From Lichenicoccus sp965276875 (GTDB lineage: Bacteria; Pseudomonadota; Alphaproteobacteria; Acetobacterales; Acetobacteraceae), in contig NZ_OZ255701.1 in NCBI RefSeq assembly GCF_965276875.1, forward strand, positions 2,356,001 through 2,420,000: a stretch of 64,000 nt of DNA, given 5' to 3'. This document shows, one piece after another, positions 53,490 to 63,321 of this stretch. The stretch's first letter is position 1; each line of letters starts with the position of its first letter. Under the pieces are notes generated by a model. The model was not told the DNA's origin. It saw nothing but the letters and a program-made list of their open reading frames with translations, and did not search any database. A program made the position numbers and the translations under genes.

Positions 53490-55259
53490 ATGAGCAGGAA
53501 TGGAATTGTGAAAGGCGGACTTCTCACAGCGACCGCTCTCACCGGAGTTCTCGGCGCAAGCCTGGTCGCAGCACCTGGTGCGCGTGCGCAGGATGCCGAT
53601 GCGCAGATCAATTCGATCGAGCGGCAAATCCACGCATTGCAGGGCCAGCTCAGCAGCATGAAGCACAGCCTCGCCAGACGCGACGCTGAAATCCGCGCCG
53701 CGCGCGAGGAGGCGGCCGCCGCCAACCGCCAGGCGCTGGCGATCTCGCAGCGTACCACCAACGGCTTCGGCCAGCCGATGGCGCCGCAGCCGCTCTCCGC
53801 ACCGCCCGGCTACCAGGTTAATTTGGGCCCGCGCGGCACGATCCCGAAATACGGCCCCTATGTCTACGTGAACGGCGTGCCGACCCCGGTGCTCTATCCT
53901 GGACCGCCGCTCAAGCACGGCCAGTTCAAGGTTGGCGCGGTTCGAGTGACCCTTGGCGGCTTCGTCGAGGCGGCGGGCATTTTCCGTTCCCGCAATCAGA
54001 CGGCTGATATCAGCAGCAGCTTTAACGGCATCCCCTACGCCAACAGCCCAAACTATCACACGCCTGAATTCCGCGAATCCGACCATCAGAGCCGCCTGTC
54101 GATCCTGGCCGAGGCCAAAGCGGACGACGTGACAGAGCTAAGCTTTTACTACGAGCTGGATTTCCAGAGCGCCGGGGCCAGCTCCAATTCGGCCGAATCC
54201 AACAGCTACACGCTGCGTCAGCGGCAGATTTTCGCAACCTACGCCCGTAAGGACTGGGACTTCTACATGCTCGGTGGCCAGGCCTGGTCGCTGGCAACCA
54301 TGTACAAAACCGGCCTCACGCCACGCAAGGAAGACGCGCCGCTGACCATCGATGCGTCGTACGTGCCCGGTTTCGTTTGGACCCGAAACACCCAGCTTCG
54401 TTTTGTCAAGGGCTTCAACCACGACATGTTCGACCTCGGCGTCTCCTTCGAGAGTCCGGAGGTGAACTACTATACCGGCGGCAACGGCACCGGTTCGCTG
54501 AACGGCACCGTGCTGTCCACCAATCCCGGCGGCAGCGGACTGAACGCCACGGCCAACTACTCGATCGACGTCGCACCCGACGTCATCGTCAAGGGTACCG
54601 CGGATCCGGGCTGGGGCCATTACGAGCTGTTCGGACTCGCTCGCTTCCTGCATGACCGTACGACGCTTGCCTATCCGGGCAACAACGGCCGCAACAATAC
54701 GGTGCTGGCGGGAGGCGGCGGCGCCGGCATGATCCTGCCGCTGCTCAGTCACAACAGGCTTGATTTCCAGGCGAGCGGACTGGTGGGCGAGGGCATCGGG
54801 CGTTATGGCGCATCGCAGTTGCCGGACGCGACCTTCTCGCAGACCGGCTCGCTGGTGCCGCTGCCGGAGGTCGAGGCGCTGATCGGCCTGACGAGCGACA
54901 TCAACAAAGCGATCCAGCTCTATGGCTATGTCGGCACCGAGCAGATCACGCAGCGCAAGGCGTTTACCGAGCGGGGCAAGCCGTACGGATATGGCAGCCC
55001 GCTTTACAGCAATGCGGGCTGCAATATCGAGCAGCCGACAACATCGCCGTTGGCGTCTCCCTGTGTCGCCAACACGTCGGGCATCGTGCAAGGCACCGTC
55101 GGCGCCTGGTGGAAGTTCCTCAAGGGCGATTTCGGCACCATGCAGACAGGTGTGCAGTATTCCTACACCCGCAAGAATGCCTTCCAGGGTGTCGGCGGTG
55201 CGCCCAAGACCGACAGCAGCATGGCCTTCTTCAGCTTCCGCTATTATCCATTCGACTGA
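53490..55259 (+). CDS. Outer-membrane porin, predicted phosphate-starvation inducible
   Basis: This 589-residue protein has a signal peptide (VKGGLLTATALTGVLGASLV, cleavage near ARAQD), a coiled-coil-like N-terminal stretch (DADAQINSIERQIHALQGQL and following, residues 35-75) and then a beta-barrel with alternating aromatic/polar strands, ending RYYPFD. The N-terminal coiled coil plus barrel is typical of alphaproteobacterial porins of the OprO/OprP or related sugar-porin type. The Pho-box array upstream and the position after phoR argue for a phosphate or organophosphate channel (inference); a general porin remains possible. It converges on the gene ending at 55269. Confidence 0.85.
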   Translation: MSRNGIVKGGLLTATALTGVLGASLVAAPGARAQDADAQINSIERQIHALQGQLSSMKHSLARRDAEIRAAREEAAAANRQALAISQRTTNGFGQPMAPQPLSAPPGYQVNLGPRGTIPKYGPYVYVNGVPTPVLYPGPPLKHGQFKVGAVRVTLGGFVEAAGIFRSRNQTADISSSFNGIPYANSPNYHTPEFRESDHQSRLSILAEAKADDVTELSFYYELDFQSAGASSNSAESNSYTLRQRQIFATYARKDWDFYMLGGQAWSLATMYKTGLTPRKEDAPLTIDASYVPGFVWTRNTQLRFVKGFNHDMFDLGVSFESPEVNYYTGGNGTGSLNGTVLSTNPGGSGLNATANYSIDVAPDVIVKGTADPGWGHYELFGLARFLHDRTTLAYPGNNGRNNTVLAGGGGAGMILPLLSHNRLDFQASGLVGEGIGRYGASQLPDATFSQTGSLVPLPEVEALIGLTSDINKAIQLYGYVGTEQITQRKAFTERGKPYGYGSPLYSNAGCNIEQPTTSPLASPCVANTSGIVQGTVGAWWKFLKGDFGTMQTGVQYSYTRKNAFQGVGGAPKTDSSMAFFSFRYYPFD

Positions 55260-55268
55260 CCCCTGTTC

Positions 55269-56165
55269 TCAGAACGACACCCTGGCGGTGGTCACCCAGG
55301 CGTGGTCATAGATCGGCGTCAGCGCCGGCGCCTTGGTGAGCTTGGGCGACAAGGCCTCCTGGTAGCCAACGCCCAGAATCGCCTTGACCCGCCCGGAGAT
55401 CTCGAAGCGCCCCAGGATGATGCCGGGTGTGACAAACACTTGGTTCTTGCCGCCGCGCGGGCCGTCCGCCCACCAGGTCCAGTTGAACTCGACCTCCGGC
55501 CAGAAATATTGCAGCACGTGGTATTGCAGCGCCACGTTGGTGGCGACCGACGTGCCGATCTTGCCCTCCGAGCCGAGCGGGATGGTCACACCGCTGGTCG
55601 CCTGCACGTCGAAATCGCCCCACCCCTTGCCGGCGGCGATCGTTGGCGTGATTTCCCAGGCATGGTTGGTGAAGGTGTGATCGCCGATCGGCGCCTGCAG
55701 CCCCAGGAAGGCGCTGAGAATATAGTTGCCGCTCTCCTCGTCGGCGCTGAGCAGGCGCTGCTTGATCAGCAGGAACGGCCAGTCGCCGAAGCCGGAGGCG
55801 CGGTTGACACGATACCGTTCGATATAGGTCGGGGCGTTGAGGATGACCTCGTTGGTGGTGGTGGGGATCAGCTCCAATCCCTTGCCGTTGCCGAAGCTGT
55901 CCACGTCGGCGCCGTTGCCGAGCTTCTCGACATACACATCCGCCCGCACCTCCTGCTCCAGCCGCGGCGTCACCGTGACCAGCGGCGTCATCCAGTGCGG
56001 CTGGCTGTCCTGCGCCTCCCGAACGCGCTCGAACCAGTTCTCGAAATAGCGCGAGATTCCGCCCTCGTTGACACTGGCTTCCTGCGCGTGGGCGGTATCG
56101 GCCCAAGCGGCAAATCCTGCCATCACGAGGGGTATGGCAAGGGCTCGAACCTGCATGCGAAGCAT
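55269..56165 (-). CDS. Outer-membrane beta-barrel-like hypothetical protein
   Basis: This 298-residue protein has a signal peptide (RALAIPLVMAGFAAWADTAH, cleavage near AHAQE) and a body with the alternating pattern of a transmembrane beta-barrel (RYRVNRASGFGDWPFLLIKQ, WPEVEFNWTWWADGPRGGKN, WVTTARVSF with a terminal Phe). I do not recognise a characterised family beyond a possible outer-membrane channel. ATG 56165 is the first start; ATG 56156 is an alternative. It converges on the porin (9 bp apart) and lies 68 bp downstream of the ModE-like gene in the same direction. Confidence 0.78.
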   Translation of the reverse strand: MLRMQVRALAIPLVMAGFAAWADTAHAQEASVNEGGISRYFENWFERVREAQDSQPHWMTPLVTVTPRLEQEVRADVYVEKLGNGADVDSFGNGKGLELIPTTTNEVILNAPTYIERYRVNRASGFGDWPFLLIKQRLLSADEESGNYILSAFLGLQAPIGDHTFTNHAWEITPTIAAGKGWGDFDVQATSGVTIPLGSEGKIGTSVATNVALQYHVLQYFWPEVEFNWTWWADGPRGGKNQVFVTPGIILGRFEISGRVKAILGVGYQEALSPKLTKAPALTPIYDHAWVTTARVSF

Positions 56166-56233
56166 CCTGCGCGCTATTCCCGTTCGGATACGACGCGAAG
56201 CTTCAGCAAGGCAAGAGGATGGGAGCGGCGCGA

Positions 56234-56599
56234 TCAGCTTTCCGGTCGCGCCAGCCGGTCGAGGCGGTCGAGATGTGCCTTCGCGGCAACAAGAGCCGCT
56301 TTCTCACCGCACCGGTACGCGTCGATGACGTCGCGTCCGGTTTCGGTCAGCCGGGCGCCCCCGCCGCGGGGTCCGCCGGCCGAGGTGCTGACCACGTCGC
56401 GACCCACCGTGCGGTTCATATCCTCGACCAGCTCCCAGGCGCGGCGATAGGACATGCTGAAGTGCCGGCCGGCGGCGGAGATCGAGCCGAGGCGGTCGAT
56501 CGCCTCGAGCAGGGCGATCTTTCCCGGACCGAGCCTGCCGCCGTTGCGCAAGGTGATTTTCAGGCTGAGCCGGAGCGGCTCCTGCTCGTGGCTTTGCAT
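56234..56599 (-). CDS. ModE-type N-terminal winged-helix regulator
   Basis: This 121-residue protein is the LysR/ModE-like DNA-binding domain alone: LGPGKIALLEAIDRLGSISA, then AGRHFSMSYRRAWELVEDMN (recognition helix with the ModE YRRAWxLV pattern) and GGGARLTETGRDVIDAYR. It lacks the C-terminal MOP (molybdate-binding) domains of full ModE, so it is a short ModE-like regulator, which is a common form. Its target may be molybdate or a different oxyanion system. It is divergent from the response regulator gene, 117 bp apart. Confidence 0.88.
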   Translation of the reverse strand: MQSHEQEPLRLSLKITLRNGGRLGPGKIALLEAIDRLGSISAAGRHFSMSYRRAWELVEDMNRTVGRDVVSTSAGGPRGGGARLTETGRDVIDAYRCGEKAALVAAKAHLDRLDRLARPES

Positions 56600-56716
56600 C
56601 GTCTTGGCTTGGACCCTGGACAGTTAGGAGTTTGGGCACCCCGCAAGCGTCTGTCGAGGCGGGTTAAAGCCGAATTCACTTCCCTATGCGCCGCGGCATG
56701 CGGCATCCCGCTTCGA

Positions 56717-57391
56717 ATGCGTGTGCTGCTGATCGAGGATGACGGCAAGATCGCCCAGGACGTCCGCGAGGAGCTTGCCGCGCGCGGCTTCTCGGTCGCC
56801 ATCGAGGAGACCGGGCCGGCTGGGCTGCATCGCGCGCGCCAGGGCGGCTTTGATGTCCTGGTGGTCGACCGGCTACTGCCTGGGCTGGACGGCCTCGCTT
56901 TGATCGCCCGGCTACGCGAGGAGGGCAATCGCGTGCCCGTGCTGGTGCTGAGCGCGCTTTCGGCGGTGGATGACCGGGTCAGGGGCCTGAAGGCCGGAGG
57001 CGACGACTATCTGGGCAAGCCGTTCGCGATGGAGGAGCTGGCGGCGCGGCTGGAGGCGTTGCTGCGTCGCCCGATCGAGACACGCGAGAGCGTGCTGCGG
57101 GTCGGGCCGATCGTGATGGACCTGATCGACCGACATGTCAGCCGCGGCGCGCGCGAGATCGAACTGCTGCCCCGCGAGTTCCGGCTGCTGGAGTATCTGC
57201 TCCGCCGGCCCGACCGGGTGCTGACCCGCGACATGCTGCTCGAGGATGTCTGGCGCTACCGCTTCGTCCCGCGCACCAACCTGGTCGACGTGCATATCGG
57301 CAAGCTGCGACGCAAGGTCGACGCGCCGGATGAGACACCGCTGATCCATAGCATACGCGGCGTCGGCTTCATGCTGCGGATCGGCACCTGA
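56717..57391 (+). CDS. OmpR-family response regulator
   Basis: The ATG at 56717 gives 224 residues. The receiver domain has MRVLLIEDDGKIAQDVREEL, phospho-acceptor Asp51 in VLVVDRLLPGLDGLALI and Lys in DDYLGKPFAMEEL. The winged helix shows LLPREFRLLEYLLRRPDRVL and TNLVDVHIGKLRRKVD. It forms a pair with the kinase starting 7 bp downstream and likely controls the RND pump that follows. The longer upstream frame overlaps the ModE-like gene and is not supported. Confidence 0.92.
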   Translation: MRVLLIEDDGKIAQDVREELAARGFSVAIEETGPAGLHRARQGGFDVLVVDRLLPGLDGLALIARLREEGNRVPVLVLSALSAVDDRVRGLKAGGDDYLGKPFAMEELAARLEALLRRPIETRESVLRVGPIVMDLIDRHVSRGAREIELLPREFRLLEYLLRRPDRVLTRDMLLEDVWRYRFVPRTNLVDVHIGKLRRKVDAPDETPLIHSIRGVGFMLRIGT

Positions 57392-57397
57392 GCCCGC

Positions 57398-58798
57398 ATG
57401 CGCGCAACCCAATGGCCATTGCTGCGGACCGCGACATTCCGCCTGACGGTGGGTGCCGCGCTGTTCACGGCGGCGGCCTTGCTGTTGCTCTCGGCGCTGA
57501 TCTTCTGGCAGGCGACCCACTACCGGAACGCGCGCACCGACATGCTGCTCCGGCGCGAGACAAGCCTGCTGGCGGCGCAGACCATGCCGGTGCTGGATCA
57601 CCAGCTCCGCAGCCGCGCCTTCGACCTGCATCTGCTGATCACCGCCTTCGGCCTGTTCAGTTCCGACCACCGGCGTCTCAGCGGCAACCTTGCGGACTGG
57701 CCGCGCGGCCTGGTGGCGGACGGCTCTCCGCACTGGATCCGTGTGGCGCCGATCGCAGCACCGGCACGCCTGGTGCGCATCCAGGCCAGCCGCCTGCCCG
57801 GGGGGGATATCCTGGTGCTGGCGCGCGGCACAGGCGAGGTCGAGGAATTGCAGCGCATTGTCTGGCATGCGCTCGCCGTCTGCGCGGTCCCCTCTCTGCT
57901 GCTGGCGGTGCTCGGCGGCGTCTGGCTGAGCCACCGGGCGATGTTGCGTGTCGGCATCATGCATCGCGCCATCGAACGGATCATGCAGGGCGACCTGCAT
58001 GAGCGTCTTCCGGCCGCGCGCGAAGGCGGCGGGGATGATCTCGACCGGCTTGCCGGCAGCGTCAACCATATGCTGGGTCGGCTCGAGCATCTGCTTGACG
58101 AGATCAAGGGGGTAGGCGACGACATCGCGCATGACCTGCGCACGCCGCTCACCCGCGTACGCACACGCCTGGAGCGGGCACGCTCCGAAATGCGAGGCGC
58201 TGGTCCGCACGAAGGCGTCGCGCTGGATTCGTCGATCGAACGCGCGATCGCCGATCTCGACCAATGTTTTGCAATCATTACGGCTCTGCTGCGCATTACC
58301 GAGATCGAGAACGGCCGCAGACGAGCCGCGTTCGCGCGCATCTCGCTGAACGACATCGCGGCCAGCATGATCGACCTTTACGAGCCGGTTGCCGAGGCGG
58401 CCGGGATTACCCTGGTTGCGCAAGCTAGCGAAGCGGCTTGGACGTACGGCGATCGCGACCTGCTGATCGAGCTTGCGGCAAACCTCGTGGATAACGCGAT
58501 AAAGTTTACCGCGACCGGCGGCCGTGTCGAAATCGGTGTCCGTCACGCGGGAGCACGGGCCGTGTTCAACGTCGACGACACCGGGATCGGCATTCCCGCG
58601 TCGGAGCGCGAGGCGGTGCTGGTGCGGTTCTATCGTTCCGACAAGAGCCGGCATGTGCGGGGCAGTGGGCTCGGGCTCAGCCTGGTGGCGGCAATCGCGC
58701 GCCTGCACGACGCGTCGCTCGACATCGGCGACACCATTCCTGGTGGAGAGCCGCCCGGTTGCCGGTTCAGGGTCAGCCTGGCCGCCGCCACTTTCTAA
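57398..58798 (+). CDS. Membrane sensor histidine kinase
   Basis: This 466-residue EnvZ-type kinase has two membrane segments (about residues 16-38 and 157-178) flanking a periplasmic domain, a HAMP linker, His245 in DDIAHDLRTPLTRVRTRLER, N-box LAANLVDNAIKFTATGG, G1 VDDTGIGIPASEREAVLVRF and G2 VRGSGLGLSLVAAIARLH. It follows the response regulator by 7 bp and precedes the RND genes by 84 bp, so it probably senses a substrate of the pump (inference). Confidence 0.93.
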   Translation: MRATQWPLLRTATFRLTVGAALFTAAALLLLSALIFWQATHYRNARTDMLLRRETSLLAAQTMPVLDHQLRSRAFDLHLLITAFGLFSSDHRRLSGNLADWPRGLVADGSPHWIRVAPIAAPARLVRIQASRLPGGDILVLARGTGEVEELQRIVWHALAVCAVPSLLLAVLGGVWLSHRAMLRVGIMHRAIERIMQGDLHERLPAAREGGGDDLDRLAGSVNHMLGRLEHLLDEIKGVGDDIAHDLRTPLTRVRTRLERARSEMRGAGPHEGVALDSSIERAIADLDQCFAIITALLRITEIENGRRRAAFARISLNDIAASMIDLYEPVAEAAGITLVAQASEAAWTYGDRDLLIELAANLVDNAIKFTATGGRVEIGVRHAGARAVFNVDDTGIGIPASEREAVLVRFYRSDKSRHVRGSGLGLSLVAAIARLHDASLDIGDTIPGGEPPGCRFRVSLAAATF

Positions 58799-58882
58799 AA
58801 TCTAATTTCATTGGCTTCGCCCCGGCCAGACGCTAGACGGCTCCGACAGGCACAAGGCGGGGCTGGGAATGGTACGCGGGCA

Positions 58883-61800
58883 ATGAACGCGATTGTTTTG
58901 ATCGCGTTGCGACAGAAGTTGACTTTCGTGGTGATGAGCATCCTGATCGTGCTGTTCGGCGCGATCGCGGCGCTCAGGATGCCCACGGACATCTTTCCCG
59001 CAATCCGCATCCCTGTCGTCGCCGTGGTGTGGACCTATAATGGGCTGTCGCCGGAGGATATGTCGGGCCGCGTCATCTATTATTACGAACGCGCGTTGAC
59101 CACGACGGTCGGCAACATCGAGCACATCGAGAGCCAGTCCTATTACGGCCGCGGCGTTGTCAAGATCTTTTTTCAGCCGGGCACAGACATCGCCGCCGCC
59201 GAGGCACAGATCACCGCCGTATCGCAGACCGTGCTCAAGCAGATGCCGGCGGGGATCACCCCGCCGCAGGTGCTGGTCTATAACCCCTCCTCGGTGCCGG
59301 TGTTGGACCTCCAGGTGGCCGCCCGTGGGATGACCGCGTCACAGGTCTATGACATGGCGTCGAACCTGATCCGCCCGGCGCTGGTCGCGGTGCCGGGCGT
59401 CGCCATCCCCACGCCCTATGGCGGAGGCTCGCTCAACGTCGAAATCGACCTCGACCAGCAGAAGCTTCTGGCGGATGGTCTTTCGGCTGTGGATGTTGGC
59501 CATGCGTTGCGTGCTCAAAACGTCGTGCTTCCAGCGGGTGACGAGAAGATCGGCGACCTTGACTACATGGTCGAGACCAACGCCAGCCCTCTGGCGGTAG
59601 CCAGCTTCAACAGCCTGCCGGTCAAGACGGTGGGCGGCGCGGTCGTGACGCTCGGCGAGGTCGCCTACGTGCATCGCGGGCCGCCGCCGCAGATCAACGA
59701 GGTGCTGGTGCACGGCAAGCAGGCGGTGCTGATCGAAATCCTCAAAAGCGGCGACGCCTCGACGCTCGCCGTGGTCCAAGGGGTAAAGGCAAAGCTTCCC
59801 GGAATCCTGCGTACCTTGCCTCCCGGCGTGACCATCACGCCGCTCAACGACGCCTCGCAATTTGTGCGGGCCTCGGTCGACGATGTGCTCCAGGAGATGG
59901 CGACCGCTGCGGTGCTGACCGGGCTCACCGTGCTGCTGTTCCTGGGAAGCTGGCGTGCCACCGTGATCGTGGTGACCTCGATCCCGCTTGCGATCCTCGC
60001 ATCGGTGCTGATGCTGTCCTGGCTCGGACAGACCATCAACGTCATGACCCTGGGCGGCCTGGCGCTCGCGGTCGGCATCCTGGTCGACAACGCGACGGTC
60101 ATCATCGAGAATATCGATTCGCATCTGGAGCGCGGCGCCGAGCTGGAGGCCGGCATCATCGAGGGCGCCAATCAGATCGTCGTGCCGACCTTCGTGGCGA
60201 CGTTGTGCATCTGCATCGTCTGGCTGCCGCTGTTTCAGCTCTCCGGAATTGCCGGCTATTTGTTCCTGCCGCTGGCGGAGGCGATTATTTTCGCGGTCAT
60301 CGCTTCCTTTATCCTGTCGCGCACCCTGGTGCCGACGATGGCCGCCGTGCTGTTGCGCAGTGAGATCGAGCAGCACAGGCATGGCCATGCAGCACCCCCT
60401 GGCGTTGCCGCGCGCTTCCAGCATCGATTTGAGCGGGGATTTACCGGCTTCCGCGCCGGCTACAACGACCTGCTCACGCGGATCGTGGCCGTGCGCGGGC
60501 GGTTCATCGTGGCGTTCTCGGCCGCCGCGTTCGGCTCGCTGGCGCTGATCGCGGTGCTGGGGCGTGATTTCTTCCCGTCGATCAAGTCCGGGGAGATCGA
60601 CATGCATATGCGCGCGCCGATCGGCACGCGGCTGTCGGAGGCCGCCAAAATCGCGGTGCTTGTGAACGGGTCGGTTCGCCATATCCTGCATGGCGCGGTA
60701 TCAAACGTGGTCGATAATTGCGGCCTGCCGGTTAGCGGCATCAACCAGGCGTACAGCTCGACGGGCACAATCGGCCCGCAGGATTGCGACATCACCATCA
60801 GCCTGAAGAACCAGGAATCCCCGGTGGCGGCATACCGTTTCCGGCTGCGCCGAACCTTGCCGGGTCTCTATCCGGGCACCGTGTTCACCTTCCTGCCGGG
60901 CGACATCACCGCCAAGATCCTGAATTTCGGACTGCCGGCGCCGATCGACGTGCAGATCTCCGGCCGCGGCCAGGTCGCCAATCTGGCCTACGCCCAAAAT
61001 GTCGTGGCCAAGATGCGGCACATTCCAGGCATTGCCGACGTGAACATCGAGCAGGCGTTCAACGAGCCGACGCTGCGCATCGCGGCCCGACGCGCCTTCG
61101 CCGCGCAGGCCGGGCTGACCGAGGCGGACATCGCCGACAGCACGCTGGCGACCCTGTCGGGCAGCGGCCAGACCGCACCGACCTATTGGCTGGACTCCAA
61201 GAGTGGGGTGTCGCACCTGGTCAACGTGCAGACGCCGCAGGAGCAGCTCGACTCGATCAATGCGCTGCAAACAATCCCCGTGGACGCGGCAGCCGGCGAT
61301 CCGCTTGGTCAAGGTGCGCATCTGCTGGGCGGCCTGGGCAGCATCCGACAGACGGCAACACCGTTGCTGGTGTCACACTACAGCATCCTGCCGGTGATCG
61401 ACATCTTCGCAACCAACCAGGAGCGCGATCTCGGCGCCGTCAATGATGCTGTCACTCGCGTCGTGGCCGGCATGAAGCAGGCGGTGCCGCGTGGCGCCAG
61501 TGTGCGTCTGCGCGGACAGGCGGAAACCATGACGGGCGCCTACAGCCAGCTTCTCGAAGGATTGGCGCTCGCGATCCTGCTTGTCTACCTGATCATTGTC
61601 GTCAATTTTCAATCCTGGCTTGACCCGTTCATCATCATCACCGCACTGCCCGCGGCACTGGCGGGGATCGTGTGGAGCCTGTTTCTCACCCATACCACAT
61701 TGTCGGTCCCGGCGCTGACCGGCGCGATCATGTGCATGGGTACTGCCACCGCCAACTCCATCCTGGTGGTGGCGTTTGCGCGCGAACGGCTGGCCGAGCA

Positions 61801-62038
61801 TGGCGACGCGGTACGCGCCGCGATCGAGGCCGGTTTCGGGCGTATCCGCCCAGTGCTGATGACGGCGCTCGCGATGATGATCGGCATGCTGCCGATGGCC
61901 TTCAGCAACACCGAGAACGCGCCGCTGGGGCGTGCCGTCATCGGCGGCCTGTTGTTCGCGACATTGGCGACCCTGCTGTTCGTACCGTGTGTGTTCGCGC
62001 TGCTCCATAATGACCGTAGCCGGGTGAGCCGAGCATGA
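58883..62038 (+). CDS. RND efflux inner-membrane transporter (HAE-like)
   Basis: The ATG at 58883 gives 1051 residues with the AcrB-like layout: an N-terminal membrane helix (KLTFVVMSILIVLFGAIAAL), a first porter domain, a helix bundle with GGLALAVGILVDNATVIIEN, a second porter domain and the final helices. Of the AcrB proton-relay residues Asp407 is kept (D402) but Asp408 is Asn403, and Lys940 (AKNAIL in AcrB) is Ala957 in TATANSILVV. The pump may therefore couple differently. It overlaps the adaptor by ATGA. Confidence 0.93.
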   Translation: MNAIVLIALRQKLTFVVMSILIVLFGAIAALRMPTDIFPAIRIPVVAVVWTYNGLSPEDMSGRVIYYYERALTTTVGNIEHIESQSYYGRGVVKIFFQPGTDIAAAEAQITAVSQTVLKQMPAGITPPQVLVYNPSSVPVLDLQVAARGMTASQVYDMASNLIRPALVAVPGVAIPTPYGGGSLNVEIDLDQQKLLADGLSAVDVGHALRAQNVVLPAGDEKIGDLDYMVETNASPLAVASFNSLPVKTVGGAVVTLGEVAYVHRGPPPQINEVLVHGKQAVLIEILKSGDASTLAVVQGVKAKLPGILRTLPPGVTITPLNDASQFVRASVDDVLQEMATAAVLTGLTVLLFLGSWRATVIVVTSIPLAILASVLMLSWLGQTINVMTLGGLALAVGILVDNATVIIENIDSHLERGAELEAGIIEGANQIVVPTFVATLCICIVWLPLFQLSGIAGYLFLPLAEAIIFAVIASFILSRTLVPTMAAVLLRSEIEQHRHGHAAPPGVAARFQHRFERGFTGFRAGYNDLLTRIVAVRGRFIVAFSAAAFGSLALIAVLGRDFFPSIKSGEIDMHMRAPIGTRLSEAAKIAVLVNGSVRHILHGAVSNVVDNCGLPVSGINQAYSSTGTIGPQDCDITISLKNQESPVAAYRFRLRRTLPGLYPGTVFTFLPGDITAKILNFGLPAPIDVQISGRGQVANLAYAQNVVAKMRHIPGIADVNIEQAFNEPTLRIAARRAFAAQAGLTEADIADSTLATLSGSGQTAPTYWLDSKSGVSHLVNVQTPQEQLDSINALQTIPVDAAAGDPLGQGAHLLGGLGSIRQTATPLLVSHYSILPVIDIFATNQERDLGAVNDAVTRVVAGMKQAVPRGASVRLRGQAETMTGAYSQLLEGLALAILLVYLIIVVNFQSWLDPFIIITALPAALAGIVWSLFLTHTTLSVPALTGAIMCMGTATANSILVVAFARERLAEHGDAVRAAIEAGFGRIRPVLMTALAMMIGMLPMAFSNTENAPLGRAVIGGLLFATLATLLFVPCVFALLHNDRSRVSRA

Positions 62039-63321
62039 TCGTACCAAGACAGGACCTGCATCGTTCCCGCTTTCGGGCGCGCAGGCTGTTGCTGACGGCG
62101 CTTGCCGTCGTCGTAGTGGCGGCCTTCGTCGCCTGGGGCGTTATCGGGCGCAGCGAACATGTCGCCACCTTGCGCGTCGTGGCCGATGACGAGGCGACAC
62201 TCAAGGTGCAGGTGATCGCGCCGGCACATGGCCCGCGCACCCGCGCCGTCTCCCTGCCGGGCACGATCAAGGCCTGGTACTCGGCGCCGATCTATGCGCA
62301 GGTCTCCGGCTATGTCGGGGCATGGTACAAGGATTACGGCGCTCCGGTGAAGCCGGGCGAGCTGCTGGCGGTCATCAACGCCCCCGGCCTGGATGAGCAG
62401 TACGCCGCCGCCAAGTCCGGCCTCGCCGTGGCGCAGTCCAAATACAAGTTGGCCGAAGTCACCGCTGGGCGCTTCAAGGCACTCTCCGGCAGTCAGGCGG
62501 TGTCGCGCCAGGAAGTCGACGTCGAGGTGGCGAGTGCCGCCTCCGAGGCGGCGCAGGTGCAGGCGGCGGAGCACAATCTCGCGCGCTACCAGGCGCTCGA
62601 GCAGTTCAAGAACGTGGTCGCTCCCTTCGCCGGCGTCGTCACCTCGCGTGACACCGATGTCGGCGACTACGTCAACGCCGCCGGTGGCGACGTCAGCGCG
62701 CATGGCCACTCCACCGAGCTGTTCACGGTCGCCGACATCCACAAGATGCGTGTCTTCGTCGCCGTGCCGCAGACCTTCTCCACCATGCTCAAGCCGGGGC
62801 TGACGGCGACCCTGTCGCTGCCGCAATATCCCGGCCGCCTGTTCAAGGCCACCTTCGATACCTCGGCGCACGCCTTCAATGCGCAGACGCGCACGGTGGT
62901 CACCGAGCTGCTGGTCGACAACCCCGACCATAAGCTCTGGCCCGGCACCTATGCCGACGTGCATTTCACCACCAGCGCCAATCCGAACATCCTGATCATT
63001 CCCGAACAGGCGCTGCTGTTCCGTGCCCAGGGTATGCAGGTCGCACTGGTCGGACCGCATAACAGGGTGCACCTGCAGGACGTAACGCTTGGCCACAACA
63101 TGGGCGAGACGGTGCAAATCCTATCCGGCCTGACCCCGCAAGACCGCCTGATCAACAATCCCTCGGCCGGGCTGCTTGACGGCGAGACGGTGCGTGTGGT
63201 GCCCGGCGTCGCCGGGATCGCGCCAGCGCCGCAATTCCAGACGGCTCCAGCACTGCCCAAGCATCTGACCGAGGCACAGCGCGCCAAGGTCGAGGCCGCG
63301 CGCGCCGGAACCAGCGAGTGA
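62035..63321 (+). CDS. RND periplasmic adaptor (membrane-fusion protein)
   Basis: This 428-residue adaptor has an N-terminal membrane anchor (LLLTALAVVVVAAFVAWGVI), a lipoyl-like domain (IYAQVSGYVGAWYKDYGAPV ... VAPFAGVVTSRDTDVGDYV), a helical hairpin between (LDEQYAAAKSGLAVAQSKYK and following) and a beta-barrel/MP domain. It links the RND pump to the outer-membrane channel. ATGA overlap with the pump gene and GTGA with the channel gene. Confidence 0.92.
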   Translation: MIVPRQDLHRSRFRARRLLLTALAVVVVAAFVAWGVIGRSEHVATLRVVADDEATLKVQVIAPAHGPRTRAVSLPGTIKAWYSAPIYAQVSGYVGAWYKDYGAPVKPGELLAVINAPGLDEQYAAAKSGLAVAQSKYKLAEVTAGRFKALSGSQAVSRQEVDVEVASAASEAAQVQAAEHNLARYQALEQFKNVVAPFAGVVTSRDTDVGDYVNAAGGDVSAHGHSTELFTVADIHKMRVFVAVPQTFSTMLKPGLTATLSLPQYPGRLFKATFDTSAHAFNAQTRTVVTELLVDNPDHKLWPGTYADVHFTTSANPNILIIPEQALLFRAQGMQVALVGPHNRVHLQDVTLGHNMGETVQILSGLTPQDRLINNPSAGLLDGETVRVVPGVAGIAPAPQFQTAPALPKHLTEAQRAKVEAARAGTSE

